Source of the DNA: Thalassospira profundimaris
GTDB taxonomy: Bacteria; Pseudomonadota; Alphaproteobacteria; Rhodospirillales; Thalassospiraceae
Assembly (NCBI RefSeq): GCF_003326795.1
Contig: NZ_JPWI01000007.1
Span: 62,001-126,000 of the forward strand
DNA: 64,000 bases
Reading direction: 5' to 3'
Both the position numbers and the translations under genes were made by a program. Positions 1-9,254 of this stretch are shown here, piece by piece. How positions within the stretch are numbered: position 1 is the stretch's first letter; every line of letters begins with the position of its first letter. The notes beneath the pieces are model-generated. The model was not told the origin of the DNA and did no database searches. It worked only from the letters and a program-made list of their open reading frames with translations.

Positions 1-1162
1 GAGATGCCTCGATCTCGCGCTGCATCCAGGCTGCAAGCTCTGCACCAATACCACCAGTTTTCTCGAACACAGTCCTGGAAGCCAGCCAAGTTTCTTCCAG
101 ATTTTTCTGGTGCATATCGACCAATTCTTCACATTGGGCCGCAATGCGCGATCCGGCATCAGAAATCACGTCCGACTGCCCGGTCATTGCATCAAACAGC
201 TTGGCAAACGCATCGTTTGCGACAGCTACGCTTTCTTCAAGCGCATCATTTCCGGCTTCGACGATCGCGTCAATTTCGGGCGCTTTCCAGAGCTCCAGAT
301 AACTTTCCATCGCATCGGGCGCCATGAACATCTGACCAAACCCGAACAGATCATCCCCTTTTGGCGCAGCGGGTTTCGAAGCCTGCTTCGGCGCCTCCTC
401 CTTGCTTGCAACCGGCTTTTCGGCCGACTTGCTAGCAGATTTTGCAACAGACGGGGCCTCTGCGGGAACCTTTTTCGGGGCCGTGGCTTTTTTCGGGGTG
501 GTCGAGGCTGTTGCTTTCTTGGTCTCAGTTGCGGACTTGCTTGTCGTAGTCACAGTGCTGGCCCTTTCAGTTTCAGAAGACGTTACCGGCTTGGACGAGG
601 ATGCAGCGGTGGCTGTTGCAACCGGTTCCGGTTTGACATCAGATTTCGCCTGAACAACGGCTGGTTTCGACGCTGGCCTGGATGACGACTTGGGAACAGC
701 CGTCACAGGGGCAACCTTTTTGGTCGCCGACGTTACTTTTGAGGCTGCCACCTTGCTCGGCGTAGCCTTCACGGCGGGCTCGGGCACAGAAGGTGCATTT
801 TCAGTCAGCTTGACTGGCGCTGGCGCTGGCGCCCCTGCCTCATCAATCGTGGTGCCCGATACCGAAGCACCATCCTTTGCCGTTACCGGGGCGTTCTTTG
901 GCGTCGAAACATCTTCCACAACGGCATCGCTTTTGGGCACAGGAGCATCATCTACCTGCTTTGCCGCGGCTTCTATCTCTGACGAGGTCATCACCACCCG
1001 CTTGGCTGGCAGCTCTGCACCTGTCGAAGCAGTACCGGTGGTCGATTTTGATACTTGCCCGGAAGCTACAGATGACACCGGTGCTGCGGGCGCTGTGGCC
1101 CTGGCGGGAGCAGGTGCTTTTTTACCTGATTTCCCAGAGGTCTTTTGTTTTGAAACAGCCAT
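1..1162 (-). CDS. Phasin family protein with long Ala/Lys/Pro-rich N-terminus (partial)
   Basis: The gene runs off the left edge; about 387 codons are visible from an ATG at 1162-1160 with no in-frame stop. Residues 1 to about 270 are low complexity (Ala, Lys, Pro, Ser, Thr, Val; many KKA, SKP and APK patches) and probably disordered. From about residue 275 (DDLFGFGQMF) the sequence becomes helical, and the stretch QKNLEETWLASRTVFEK resembles the phasin domain of proteins that coat polyhydroxyalkanoate granules. PhaF-type phasins of pseudomonads have a Lys/Ala-rich DNA-binding tail, but at the C-terminus. The family call rests on the C-terminal part only; a generic coiled-coil protein is the alternative. 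Confidence 0.7.
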   Translation of the reverse strand, partial: MAVSKQKTSGKSGKKAPAPARATAPAAPVSSVASGQVSKSTTGTASTGAELPAKRVVMTSSEIEAAAKQVDDAPVPKSDAVVEDVSTPKNAPVTAKDGASVSGTTIDEAGAPAPAPVKLTENAPSVPEPAVKATPSKVAASKVTSATKKVAPVTAVPKSSSRPASKPAVVQAKSDVKPEPVATATAASSSKPVTSSETERASTVTTTSKSATETKKATASTTPKKATAPKKVPAEAPSVAKSASKSAEKPVASKEEAPKQASKPAAPKGDDLFGFGQMFMAPDAMESYLELWKAPEIDAIVEAGNDALEESVAVANDAFAKLFDAMTGQSDVISDAGSRIAAQCEELVDMHQKNLEETWLASRTVFEKTGGIGAELAAWMQREIEAS

Positions 1163-1326
1163 TGTCTCCAACCTCATACTTGCCGGGGCGAACGCCCCAA
1201 ATTCATGCTGCATCGCAACATAACCCTAGATGGAATTCCCCCCAAAGGTCAAGCACAGTTTGGTAACAAAACAGCGACCCAGTCACAGCATCCGTATTTG
1301 GAAACGTTACAAATTCGTGCCCGGAC

Positions 1327-1357
1327 GTTGCTGCGCCGACAAAAGATCAGCAGCAAC
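1327..1357. promoter_or_regulatory. Inverted repeat upstream of phasin gene
   Basis: Perfect 8-bp arms GTTGCTGC and GCAGCAAC lie 15 bases apart, about 165 bp upstream of the phasin start. PhaR repressors of PHA genes recognise TGC/GCA-type dyads, so this is a candidate PhaR operator. The assignment is inference. Confidence 0.4.
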
Positions 1358-1400
1358 AAAGTTCTAGCGACAAACTTGATTTCGCAATGCGGCATAAATG

Positions 1401-1434
1401 CAAACGGGGATGCATCTTCATGCATCCCCGTTTG
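1401..1434 (-). terminator. Hairpin downstream of lipoprotein gene
   Basis: A perfect 14-bp stem (CAAACGGGGATGCA) with a 6-base loop lies 27 bases past the stop of the minus-strand lipoprotein gene. The T-tract is weak on that strand. Confidence 0.6.
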
Positions 1435-1460
1435 AAGACATTTCCAATCCGGTCCACGCC

Positions 1461-2213
1461 TTAGCGCAGCATATTTCCACGCACAGTCCGGTAAAATGTA
1501 CCAGACTCGCTATTTTGAATGGTTTGAAGCTGTGCAGCTGATTGCGAACGCGCTTTATCCTTCGCTGGCGGCTCCGGCAGCTTTGTTTCGATGCTCGACA
1601 AATTCGTTAACACGGCCGGGAACGTAAGTGCGCGCAAATCATCAACGCCGGACATCCATGTCCCCAGCGTTACGTAGCCAGATGAGCATCCAAGTGCGAC
1701 CCAGTAAAAATCATCGGAATATAATCGGACACCATCGCGGCCCTGCTGGGTTCCAAATCCGTCCTTTTGCAAGGCATCGGTGACCGCGAGATAGTCATCG
1801 CGTCCGATCACATCAACACTCTGCTCTCCCCCGAACACTCCCAAAGGCGCATTGATCTCGACATTGATTTCACTGACCTGAGCAGGTCCGAACACACGCG
1901 TTGTCAGATCGAATTGCTGGTTGCCAGCTTTGGGCTCAAGCTCGAAGACACGAACTTCTTTATAGTAGTCGGCATTATAGATGATGCGAATCCGGCCCTC
2001 TGCATCACCGGCAGAACAGGCCGTGCGCAAATCATCTGCGTTCAAATACGAAAACCAGGCCGACTTGCGCACCAGCGGATTACTGACGTCACTATTTTCC
2101 GTGAAAGCGCACCCGGCCAGCCCGACGGCAGCAAGTGTAAACACCCCCACCCCTGCCAAACTGGCACGTTTCATGCTTATCGTTTTGAGAAGTGGGGCAA
2201 TTCTTTTCACCAT
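1461..2213 (-). CDS. Putative outer-membrane lipoprotein, function unknown
   Basis: A 250-residue protein with an N-terminal signal ending in the lipobox LAGC, so it is probably lipid-anchored after cleavage before Cys. The ATG at 2213 is preceded by GAGGA at good spacing. A second ATG at 2174 (MKRASLAGVG) would give a shorter and more typical signal peptide but has no clear ribosome site. The mature part contains no motif I recognise. It is transcribed divergently from the D-Ala-D-Ala carboxypeptidase gene, and a hairpin follows it. Confidence 0.7.
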   Translation of the reverse strand: MVKRIAPLLKTISMKRASLAGVGVFTLAAVGLAGCAFTENSDVSNPLVRKSAWFSYLNADDLRTACSAGDAEGRIRIIYNADYYKEVRVFELEPKAGNQQFDLTTRVFGPAQVSEINVEINAPLGVFGGEQSVDVIGRDDYLAVTDALQKDGFGTQQGRDGVRLYSDDFYWVALGCSSGYVTLGTWMSGVDDLRALTFPAVLTNLSSIETKLPEPPAKDKARSQSAAQLQTIQNSESGTFYRTVRGNMLR

Positions 2214-2363
2214 TCGATCCTCGATTTTTTGCCGATCAGGAGATATAAAAGTGACATTGGCGCAGAAAGATGGTCACAGAATGGCCGCGATTAGAAAAGC
2301 CGAAAATTGACGGTCTTAAACATTTGTTTAAGTCTGTGATGCCAGATTGGTCATATTTAGTTC

Positions 2364-3695
2364 TTGGGGACTACCGAAAGCCGAGCCCGAATAATGCGTT
2401 TAATGACCCCTTCCGGGCCAAATGCGTTGGCCAAGACACCGCTTTTGACACGCAGCCGTTTTCTGCGTGCCTGTTTGGCTGCGTTTTTGTGTCTGACAGC
2501 AATCACGCTTTCTGCGACCCTTGTCCCGAACAAGGCGCTGGCACGAACCTATACCGCCATGGTCATCGATGGTGATACGGGCGACGTACTGCATGAATAT
2601 CGTGCAGACCATAAAGTGTACCCTGCGTCCCTGACCAAAATCATGACGCTTTATATGCTGTTTGACGCCCTTGATAGCGGAAAGGTATCGCTTTCAACTC
2701 CAATGAAAGTATCCAAGCGTGCATGGGGACAGGCGCCGTCCAAACTGGGTGTTCAGCCCGGTGACACCATTTCAGTCAAGGACGCCATTCTTGCACTGGT
2801 AACGAAGTCGGCCAACGATGTTGCCGTCGTTGTTGCTGAACATCTTGGCGGCACAGAAATCAAATTTGCCCAGATGATGACGGCCGAAGCGCGTCGGATT
2901 GGCATGAAACGGACGACCTTCCGCAATGCATCGGGCCTGCCCAATCGCGGCCAGATGACTACAGCGCGTGATATGATCACGCTTGCAGTTGCGCTTCGCA
3001 AGAATTTTGGCAGCTACTACCACTATTTTGCCACCCAGAAGTTTCGTTTCGGTGACCGTACCTATGGCAACCACAACAACCTTCTGGCGTCCTATTACGG
3101 AACCGACGGGATCAAGACCGGCTATATCAATGCTTCGGGCTTTAACCTTGTTGCATCGGTCAACCGTAATGGCAAACGCCTGATCGGCGTCGTGTTTGGT
3201 GGCAGAACCGCCCGTACCCGTGACGATCAGATGAAAAAGCTCCTTGATAGCGCCTATGTCGAACTGACGAAGGAAGGCGAAATCAGGGTTCCGCGTCCAC
3301 GCGTCAGCCCGGAAGATAAAATTCTTCCCGCCGATGCCCAGCTTTTGATGGCCAAGCGTGAAACCATGCGTGAAGCAGAGCAACCCGGCCGCATTGATAC
3401 ACAGACCGTGGTGACCCGTATGAAGCCGGAAACCAATGGAAGCTGGGCCATTCAGGTTGGTGCGTTCAGCGATCAGCGTCGGGCACAGGAAGCTGTTCTT
3501 GCAGCCGCCCGTACGGCCCCGGATGTGTTGCGTTTGACCCGCGCGGCTGTTGAACAGCAGGCAAGCGGAACCGGTGTCGTTTACCGCGCACGTCTTCTTG
3601 GTTTTGACGGTGAAAGCGAAGCCCGCGCCGCTTGCGCAGCACTGCGCCGTGAAAAACTGGCGTGTATCCCGGTTAATTCCGGCGGCGCTGGTTAA
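2364..3695 (+). CDS. D-alanyl-D-alanine carboxypeptidase (DacA/DacF type) with SPOR domain
   Basis: Peptidase family S11, a periplasmic penicillin-binding protein that trims the terminal D-Ala of peptidoglycan stem peptides. The three active-site motifs are present: SLTK (Ser89, Lys92), SAN (149-151) and KTG (251-253). A hydrophobic signal segment spans about residues 35-60 and ends at ALA. The last 80 residues, from about WAIQVGAFSD, form a SPOR domain, which binds denuded septal glycan and would bring the enzyme to the division site. A later start at 2394 (MRLMTPSG) is equally possible. A strong terminator follows. Confidence 0.93.
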   Translation: MGTTESRARIMRLMTPSGPNALAKTPLLTRSRFLRACLAAFLCLTAITLSATLVPNKALARTYTAMVIDGDTGDVLHEYRADHKVYPASLTKIMTLYMLFDALDSGKVSLSTPMKVSKRAWGQAPSKLGVQPGDTISVKDAILALVTKSANDVAVVVAEHLGGTEIKFAQMMTAEARRIGMKRTTFRNASGLPNRGQMTTARDMITLAVALRKNFGSYYHYFATQKFRFGDRTYGNHNNLLASYYGTDGIKTGYINASGFNLVASVNRNGKRLIGVVFGGRTARTRDDQMKKLLDSAYVELTKEGEIRVPRPRVSPEDKILPADAQLLMAKRETMREAEQPGRIDTQTVVTRMKPETNGSWAIQVGAFSDQRRAQEAVLAAARTAPDVLRLTRAAVEQQASGTGVVYRARLLGFDGESEARAACAALRREKLACIPVNSGGAG

Positions 3696-3720
3696 ACAAC
3701 TCGCACAATATCAAGATACA

Positions 3721-3759
3721 ACAAAGGCTGTCAGAGCAATCTGACAGCCTTTGTTTTTG
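3721..3759 (+). terminator. Rho-independent terminator after the carboxypeptidase gene
   Basis: A perfect 15-bp stem (ACAAAGGCTGTCAGA) with loop GCAA is followed by a T-run. It lies between convergent genes and may also act for the phosphomannomutase operon on the minus strand. Confidence 0.9.
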
Positions 3760-3805
3760 TCCAAAATCCCGTGTCGACATCAAGCCGTCGGGGGTTATGG
3801 CCGGA

Positions 3806-5221
3806 TCAATGCCCGCCACCGGGGGCAAAGAAGTCATCTAATGCCAGTCCACTTTTAACCAGCTGATCTGTTACCTGGGCCTTGAGCCGGATCAGGCCAT
3901 CGTTATCTGCTGCCTCGCAGCGCGCAACGATGGCTGGCTGGGTATTGGAGGCACGCAGCAACCACCAGCCATCCACAGTACTGACACGTACGCCATCAAT
4001 GCCGCTAACCTCTGCACCAGCCTCGGCAAGGCGCGCACGCACTTCTTCGATCAGGGCAAATTTGCGATCATCCGGACAATCAATCCTGGTTTCCGGTGTA
4101 TTGACTGCAACCGGCATAGCTTCGCGCCATTGCGCAAGACTCTTACCGCTTTGGACCAGAATACGGTACAGACGAACCGCCGCGTACGTTGCGTCATCAT
4201 AGCCATAATAGCGCTCAGCAAAGAAGATATGGCCGCTCATTTCGCCTGCAATCGGGGCTTTTGCCTCGATCATTTTGGTCTTGATCAACGAGTGACCGGT
4301 CTTCCACATAATGGCATTGCCACCAAGGCGGGTAACCTCGTCAAACAGGGTCTGGCTTGCCTTGACATCGGCAATAATCGACGCACCTGGCTGCCGTTCA
4401 AGAACATCGGCGGCATAGATCTGAAGCAACTGATCACCCCAAAGGACATTGCCCTTGCCATCAATCACACCAATACGGTCGCCATCACCATCAAAGGCAA
4501 CACCCCAATCAGCATTATGCTTGGCCACGGCGGCCTTGAGATCAACCAGATTGGCTTCAACCGTCGGATCAGGATGGTGGTTGGGGAAAGTGCCATCAAT
4601 GTCGTCAAACAACAAATGATGCGTTCCCGGAAGCTGGGCCGTCAGCTTGCGAACAACATCACCGGCGGCACCATTGCCACAATCCCAGACGATGGTCATC
4701 GGATCGGGAACGTCACAATCAAGTTCCGCCAGAAGACGGGCAACAAACCGGTCCTCGACATCAATTTCGGTTGCGGTTCCCTGCCCGGTCTCGAAATCCC
4801 CGGCAGCGGCAATTTTACCCAGTTCCTGAATGGCGGCACCAAAAACAGACTTGCCGGCATTGAGCATCTTGAACCCGTTATAGTTTGACGGGTTATGCGA
4901 TCCGGTAACCATGATACCTGCATCGGTTTTTTCGTCATAAACCGTGAAGTAAAGCATCGGGGTCGGGCCGCGGCCGACAAGCACGACATCACAGCCGGTC
5001 GAAAGAATGCCGTCTGCCAGCGCCGAAGCAAGTTCGGGCGAGCTCAGACGCCCGTCACGCCCCAAAGCGACGCGCTTGCCTCCTGACCGACGCACCATGG
5101 TCCCGAACGCCTTGCCCAATGCATTGGCATCTGCTGCATGAAGGGTATCCCCGACAACCCCGCGTACGTCGTATTCACGCAATACCGAACTGTCAAACTT
5201 GTGTGCTGCGGAATTCGTCAT
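3806..5221 (-). CDS. Phosphomannomutase/phosphoglucomutase
   Basis: An alpha-D-phosphohexomutase that interconverts hexose 6- and 1-phosphates through a phosphoserine. Seen: the catalytic loop TGSHNP with Ser108, the metal site DGDGDR (244-249), the sugar-binding loop GEMSGH (326-331) and the C-terminal phosphate-binding RASNT. The length of 471 residues suits the AlgC/ManB group. It is the last gene of a three-gene minus-strand unit after galU and ugd, with only 8 bases between it and ugd, which suggests supply of sugar nucleotides for exopolysaccharide or LPS. Mannose versus glucose preference cannot be read from the sequence. Confidence 0.93.
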   Translation of the reverse strand: MTNSAAHKFDSSVLREYDVRGVVGDTLHAADANALGKAFGTMVRRSGGKRVALGRDGRLSSPELASALADGILSTGCDVVLVGRGPTPMLYFTVYDEKTDAGIMVTGSHNPSNYNGFKMLNAGKSVFGAAIQELGKIAAAGDFETGQGTATEIDVEDRFVARLLAELDCDVPDPMTIVWDCGNGAAGDVVRKLTAQLPGTHHLLFDDIDGTFPNHHPDPTVEANLVDLKAAVAKHNADWGVAFDGDGDRIGVIDGKGNVLWGDQLLQIYAADVLERQPGASIIADVKASQTLFDEVTRLGGNAIMWKTGHSLIKTKMIEAKAPIAGEMSGHIFFAERYYGYDDATYAAVRLYRILVQSGKSLAQWREAMPVAVNTPETRIDCPDDRKFALIEEVRARLAEAGAEVSGIDGVRVSTVDGWWLLRASNTQPAIVARCEAADNDGLIRLKAQVTDQLVKSGLALDDFFAPGGGH

Positions 5222-5229
5222 AGCCTGGG

Positions 5230-6546
5230 TCAGCCTCCAATAGTTGCACGTCCGACGCAGGAATAGCTAAAACCGTTTTCAGCCATTTCGGTCGGGTCAT
5301 AAACGTTACGCAGATCAACCACGGTCGGGTGAACCAGCGCATCCTTGATACGATCAAGATCCATGCCGCGGAATTCGTTCCATTCGGTCAGAACGACCAT
5401 GGCATCAGCACCGGAAATCGCGTCGTACGCGCCATCGCAATATTCGATGCCATCAAGAAGCTTTTTGGCCTCGCCCATGGCTTCGGGATCGAATGCCTTG
5501 ATCTTTGCACCCGCTGCAATCAGGGCCGGAACGATATCAAGGCTCGGTGCATCGCGCATGTCATCGGTGTTTGGCTTGAATGCCAGACCGAGGATACCGA
5601 TGGTCTTACCAGCCACAGAACCACCACAGGCAGAAATCACACGATCAGCCATGGCTTTCTTGCGTTTGGCATTCACGTCAACAACCGTCTCGATGATACG
5701 AAGCGGGCTGCCATGTTCCTGTGCGGTACGCACCAGCGCAAGCGTGTCCTTCGGGAAGCACGATCCGCCATAGCCCGGACCGGGATGCAGGAATTTTTTG
5801 CCGATACGGCCATCAAGACCAATGCCGCGGGCAACGTCATGCACGTCTGCACCGACCTTCTCACAGAGATCGGCGATCTCGTTGATGAAGGTAATCTTGG
5901 CAGCAAGGAATGTATTGGCCGCATATTTGATCATTTCCGAAGTTTCACGCGTGGTGAAGACAATCGGTGTTTCAATCAGATAAAGCGGACGATACAGATC
6001 AGACATGACTTCGCGAGCACGCTCGTCGCTCGTACCGATAACGACACGATCCGGGCGCATGAAATCGCCAATCGCCGATCCTTCGCGCAGGAATTCCGGG
6101 TTGGAAACCACTGCAAATTCGGCATCAGGACGCTTTTCACGAATAATGCGCTCAACTTCACGACCGGTTCCGACCGGAACCGTCGATTTGGTCACAATGA
6201 CGGTAAAACCTTCCATTGCGTCTGCGATTTCTTCGGCAGCAGCATAGACATAGCTGAGATCAGCATGACCGTCGCCACGACGGGTTGGTGTTCCTACCGC
6301 AATAAAGACAGCATCAGCCCCTTTGACCCCTTCCTTGAGGTCGGTGGTAAATGTCAGACGACCTGCCTTGACATTGTTTTCGACCAGAACATCCAGACCA
6401 GGCTCGTAGATTGGCATGATACCGTCTTCAAGACGGGCGATTTTTTCCACATCCTTGTCGACACAAATAACATCCGTGCCAAACTCGGAGAAACAGGCAC
6501 CGGAAACAAGTCCAACATATCCGGTCCCGATCATTGCTACGCGCAT
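5230..6546 (-). CDS. ugd: UDP-glucose 6-dehydrogenase
   Basis: Oxidises UDP-glucose to UDP-glucuronate with two NAD+. The Rossmann motif GTGYVG is at 7-12, and the catalytic cysteine is Cys263 in GGSCFPKDT. A full-length 438-residue member of the UDP-glucose/GDP-mannose dehydrogenase family with N-terminal, central and C-terminal domains. It lies between galU, which makes its substrate, and the phosphohexomutase, all on the same strand. GDP-mannose dehydrogenase is the related alternative, but the galU linkage favours UDP-glucose. Confidence 0.93.
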   Translation of the reverse strand: MRVAMIGTGYVGLVSGACFSEFGTDVICVDKDVEKIARLEDGIMPIYEPGLDVLVENNVKAGRLTFTTDLKEGVKGADAVFIAVGTPTRRGDGHADLSYVYAAAEEIADAMEGFTVIVTKSTVPVGTGREVERIIREKRPDAEFAVVSNPEFLREGSAIGDFMRPDRVVIGTSDERAREVMSDLYRPLYLIETPIVFTTRETSEMIKYAANTFLAAKITFINEIADLCEKVGADVHDVARGIGLDGRIGKKFLHPGPGYGGSCFPKDTLALVRTAQEHGSPLRIIETVVDVNAKRKKAMADRVISACGGSVAGKTIGILGLAFKPNTDDMRDAPSLDIVPALIAAGAKIKAFDPEAMGEAKKLLDGIEYCDGAYDAISGADAMVVLTEWNEFRGMDLDRIKDALVHPTVVDLRNVYDPTEMAENGFSYSCVGRATIGG

Positions 6547-6627
6547 GGAGGTTTAATCCTAGTAAGAGGAGACTGACCAAAACAGATCATCGAACCATTT
6601 CGGTCAGTTATCGTTGAAATCAAATGA

Positions 6628-7515
6628 TTATTCTGCTGCTTCGCCTTCGGCGAATTCGTGAATGAGCTGGCGGACATCGTCCTTCATGTCTTCGCGCGCC
6701 AGGGCAAATGCCATTGTCGCCCGAAGAAAACCGATCTTGTTGCCGCAATCAAAACGGCGGCCTTCAAAACGATATCCGTAGAACGGAACTTTACCGATCA
6801 TCGCAGCCAGTGCATCGGTCAGCTGAATTTCGTTACCCGCTCCACGCGGAATATTTTCGAGAGTTTCGAAGATGCCCGGATCCAGAATATAACGGCCAAT
6901 CGCCGACAGCGTTGAGGGTGCGTCTTCGGGTTTTGGCTTTTCCACCATCCCGCACGCACTGACCAGACGGCCGTTGGTGCCTTCGACTTCAAGAACGCCA
7001 TAGCGCTGGGTTTCTTCACGCGGAACATCCATGACGGCAACCATGTTACCGCCTGTGCGACCATAACTTTCGACCATCTGCTTCATGCAAGGTGTCTTTG
7101 CCTGAATAAGGTCATCGGCCAGAAGAACCACAAACGGCTCATCCCCGACCAGCGATTTGGCGCACAAAACAGCATGACCAAGGCCCAGCGGATTGCCCTG
7201 ACGGGTATAGGTCACACGACCATTTTCCGGGATCATTGCAAGGGCCGTCTCAAGCGCGTCGGTTTTTCCGCGTTCGGTCAGGATCGCTTCAAGTTCGGCA
7301 GAGCGATCAAAATGATCTTCAATGGCAGTTTTGCCACGGCCGGTTACGAAAATGAATTCTTCAATCCCCGCAGCAATGGCCTCTTCGACAGCGTATTGGA
7401 TAAGGGGCTTATCAACAACCGGAAGCATTTCCTTGGGCATTGCCTTGGTTGCTGGCAAAAAGCGGGTCCCCATACCTGCAACCGGAAATACAGCCTTCTT
7501 GATTTTTCTCGACAT
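6628..7515 (-). CDS. galU: UTP-glucose-1-phosphate uridylyltransferase
   Basis: Makes UDP-glucose from UTP and glucose 1-phosphate. The nucleotide-binding signature GMGTRFLPATKAMPKEML sits at residues 14-31, and the 295-residue length is typical. It is first in the galU-ugd-phosphohexomutase series, so the operon leads from hexose phosphate to UDP-glucose and UDP-glucuronate. Confidence 0.96.
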   Translation of the reverse strand: MSRKIKKAVFPVAGMGTRFLPATKAMPKEMLPVVDKPLIQYAVEEAIAAGIEEFIFVTGRGKTAIEDHFDRSAELEAILTERGKTDALETALAMIPENGRVTYTRQGNPLGLGHAVLCAKSLVGDEPFVVLLADDLIQAKTPCMKQMVESYGRTGGNMVAVMDVPREETQRYGVLEVEGTNGRLVSACGMVEKPKPEDAPSTLSAIGRYILDPGIFETLENIPRGAGNEIQLTDALAAMIGKVPFYGYRFEGRRFDCGNKIGFLRATMAFALAREDMKDDVRQLIHEFAEGEAAE

Positions 7516-7627
7516 TCAAACACTTCCCTTTTCAACCGCTGCACGCCCAGTCTGATCGAAAGTACGGCATGTATGCTTCTGCCACATTTCCGGAACTCCG
7601 ATCAAGCGAGCGTAAGAATAATTCACG

Positions 7628-8464
7628 CTAATCTTTACATAGCCGTAACAAAAGGCTGCGCGCGGTGTTGAGTTTTGCGGCCAGATAATCTGATCCACCA
7701 TGATCGGGGTGCACCGCCTTGATCTGGATCTTGTAAGCACGATTAATCTCTTCGCGTGATGCATTCGCATCCACACCAAGGATTTTTCGCGCTTCCTCCG
7801 CACTCATGTCAGCCGCGCTTTTGCTCCTGCTATTGCCATGGTTCCTATCGCCATTGTTGCGGTCGTTTCCTCCGGAATGTGCATCCTGACTGCCAGTATC
7901 GTTGCGGGACCATTCCTGCCATCCCCTACAGTCGGGACGACGTTCAAGATAAGCCTCAAGAACCGTCTGGCTTTGGTCGGTTGCGTAACAACAGTCAACA
8001 AAAAGCAACTGCAGGTCGTCAACCCCCAAGCTGTCCAAATCTGCACCGGCATAGGTTCCGCTTATGACAGAGCCCTTCATTTGTCCGGTTTCAAGATCAA
8101 GCAGCATATGCAGAATTTCCGTTCGAATTTCCGATGTCCTGCCAGAACCGGCAGAACCATTTGAACTCCCCCCCATGTTGCCCGGCCGGGCACGACGGCG
8201 GGAATAGGCAAACACCCGTCGAAACAATGGCCATAAATAACCAAGCTTCATCATCCGAACTAAAAATGGCGATGTTACGGCCAAAGCCGCCGACATTGCG
8301 GCAATTTTGCCAGTCAAAAGAAGCCACAACGCCAACAGGATCAGAAGGCCGACAATAAGGAACAATCCGACTTTTCGGACATCCTTCGGTTCAGCCTCGC
8401 TCATCCAGCGGATGAAAAAGCCCACACCAACAAAAAGCGCAATCCCGATCAGAACCCACTGCAT
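7628..8464 (-). CDS. Membrane-anchored DnaJ-domain protein
   Basis: The 278-residue protein has two or three hydrophobic segments in residues 1-80. A middle section contains LDLETGQMKGSV, followed by a Gly/Asn/Asp/Ser-rich linker. A C-terminal J domain carries the HPD motif at 252-254 (AVHPDHGG). The J domain stimulates an Hsp70 such as DnaK; membrane anchoring places it at the inner face of the inner membrane. Its start overlaps the stop of the upstream VWA-like gene by one base, which implies translational coupling. Client proteins are unknown. Confidence 0.85.
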   Translation of the reverse strand: MQWVLIGIALFVGVGFFIRWMSEAEPKDVRKVGLFLIVGLLILLALWLLLTGKIAAMSAALAVTSPFLVRMMKLGYLWPLFRRVFAYSRRRARPGNMGGSSNGSAGSGRTSEIRTEILHMLLDLETGQMKGSVISGTYAGADLDSLGVDDLQLLFVDCCYATDQSQTVLEAYLERRPDCRGWQEWSRNDTGSQDAHSGGNDRNNGDRNHGNSRSKSAADMSAEEARKILGVDANASREEINRAYKIQIKAVHPDHGGSDYLAAKLNTARSLLLRLCKD

Positions 8465-9186
8465 TACCGGGGCTTTCGCAATTGATGACCAAGACGCAAA
8501 ACTTCTTGCGATCCGGTTTTCTGTTGATAAACGGAAAGACCGTTATCCCCGCCAACCGCATAACTCGCCACCGCGCCGAGCAAATCCCGAAGTCTGGATG
8601 CGGAACTCGCATCAAATTGCATGAATGCGCCGCCAGTTATGCGTGCAATCTCGCCAAAGGCAAAGCTGGCATCCCTGTCATAGCCCTCCTGAAACATGAA
8701 GGCCTTAACACCTTTGAGTGCAAGGTTTCCTGCAATCGGCGCCAAATGATCGGGGTTCTCTTCAATGCAATCACCAACATAAATCAGTGCATCAATTTTT
8801 TTGCTGCTGGCTTCTCGTTCGACATGCGCCAGCACACGCTCGATCTGAGTATGCCCGGCATGGCAACTGACCTTGGAGATATAATCGCGGAGCGCCTTGG
8901 CATTGCGGCACCAACCGCTTGCCTTGCACTCGGACAGCCCGCGAAAAAACACAAGCTGGATATCAAGCGCACCTATTCCGTCAACCGCATCAAACATCTC
9001 GGCCTGAATTTCGGCCGCCCGGTCCCAGCTTGGCTGGCGACTGGCTGTCGCGTCCATTGCAAAGACCAGTCGCCCCATTGCCGGACCAGATGTCGGCGCA
9101 CGCACAGAAAGACCACGCGCACGATGCAGGAAGTCATCGACTTCCTGTCTGCTCGATGTATCCGAGATGATGTCTTTGCGTCCCAA
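8464..9186 (-). CDS. VWA-like domain protein, function unknown
   Basis: A cytoplasmic protein of 240 residues with the pattern of a von Willebrand A fold: a hydrophobic strand (GRLVFAMD) leads into DATAS, a variant of the metal-site motif DxSxS, and a later strand LIYVGD supplies another acidic residue. It has no signal peptide. It lies between mipZ, 68 bases upstream, and the DnaJ gene, with which it overlaps by one base. The pairing suggests a complex with the DnaJ protein, possibly tied to the cell envelope or division. Confidence 0.7.
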   Translation of the reverse strand: MGRKDIISDTSSRQEVDDFLHRARGLSVRAPTSGPAMGRLVFAMDATASRQPSWDRAAEIQAEMFDAVDGIGALDIQLVFFRGLSECKASGWCRNAKALRDYISKVSCHAGHTQIERVLAHVEREASSKKIDALIYVGDCIEENPDHLAPIAGNLALKGVKAFMFQEGYDRDASFAFGEIARITGGAFMQFDASSASRLRDLLGAVASYAVGGDNGLSVYQQKTGSQEVLRLGHQLRKPR

Positions 9187-9254
9187 GAAAACCTGCCTGC
9201 TTCATATACTGTGTGGGCACGAATAGCGCCCCTTAAGATATAGGCCGCAGGCAG

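Noticed and set aside
5329..6576. A 415-codon plus-strand frame opposite ugd
   Set aside because: Shadow of ugd with skewed amino-acid content.
6572..6608. ACTGACC/GGTCAGT dyad between galU and ugd
   Set aside because: The 23-base loop and lack of a T-run make a terminator unlikely; the genes are probably co-transcribed.
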